Source: DASVAL01 sp035649575 (GTDB lineage Bacteria > Planctomycetota > UBA1135 > UBA2386). Taken from it: a stretch of 6,388 nucleotides of DNA. Below are positions 6,385-6,388 of the stretch, piece after piece. Position 1 is the first letter of the stretch. The number at the start of each line of letters is the position of its first letter. The notes beneath the pieces are model-generated. The model saw only the letters and a list, made by a program, of their open reading frames with translations. It was not told the origin of the DNA and made no database searches. A program made the translations under genes and the position numbers. The DNA lies in NCBI GenBank assembly GCA_035649575.1, contig DASRJH010000071.1, positions 1 through 6,388 on the forward strand. Direction: 5' to 3'.

Positions 6385-6388
6385 CCTC

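Noticed and set aside
1..6388. Long terminal repeat retroelement or complete transposon spanning the window
   Set aside because: No reverse transcriptase, integrase or transposase lies between the repeats. The contents look like ordinary chromosomal genes, two of them fragments.

Overview
This is a very GC-rich bacterial window, with G or C at most third codon positions. It is probably from a member of the Planctomycetota. The main clue is two large secreted proteins with the build common in that phylum: a signal peptide ending in AAAQ, long runs of extracellular repeats, and a C-terminal beta-rich domain that begins VGTGC in one protein. The phylum is inferred from protein style, not from a marker gene.

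Layout, left to right. Positions 1-202 are copy A of a repeat that recurs at 6183-6384 in the same orientation (198 of 202 bases identical). Directly against copy A is a 118-residue C-terminal fragment of a spermidine-synthase-like protein on the + strand (204-560), which has lost its catalytic part. Nine bases later, and convergent with it, ends a minus-strand gene (570-3095) for an 841-residue secreted protein with about 14 modules of roughly 47 residues, probably beta-propeller. A 358-bp divergent intergenic region follows. It holds a weak, apparently decayed remnant resembling the N-terminus of an ECF sigma factor (3160-3348, minus) and a possible -10 element just before the next gene. The + strand gene 3454-4815 encodes a 453-residue secreted right-handed beta-helix-type protein. 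Convergent with it is an alkaline phosphatase gene on the minus strand (4873 to about 6138). That gene lacks its 5' part, including the region for the nucleophilic serine, and carries an in-frame TGA at 5908-5910. Its truncated end lies next to a cluster of hairpins and repeat copy B, which runs almost to the window end.

The two intact genes form a divergent pair of predicted exported surface or extracellular proteins with no evident enzymatic role. No operon, defence system, CRISPR array, tRNA or rRNA is visible. The most unusual feature is the pair of near-identical repeats at the two ends, each next to a gene missing its 5' part. This fits an undescribed dispersed repeat or mobile element, but also a contig that simply breaks at a multicopy repeat. 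The window alone cannot separate these.
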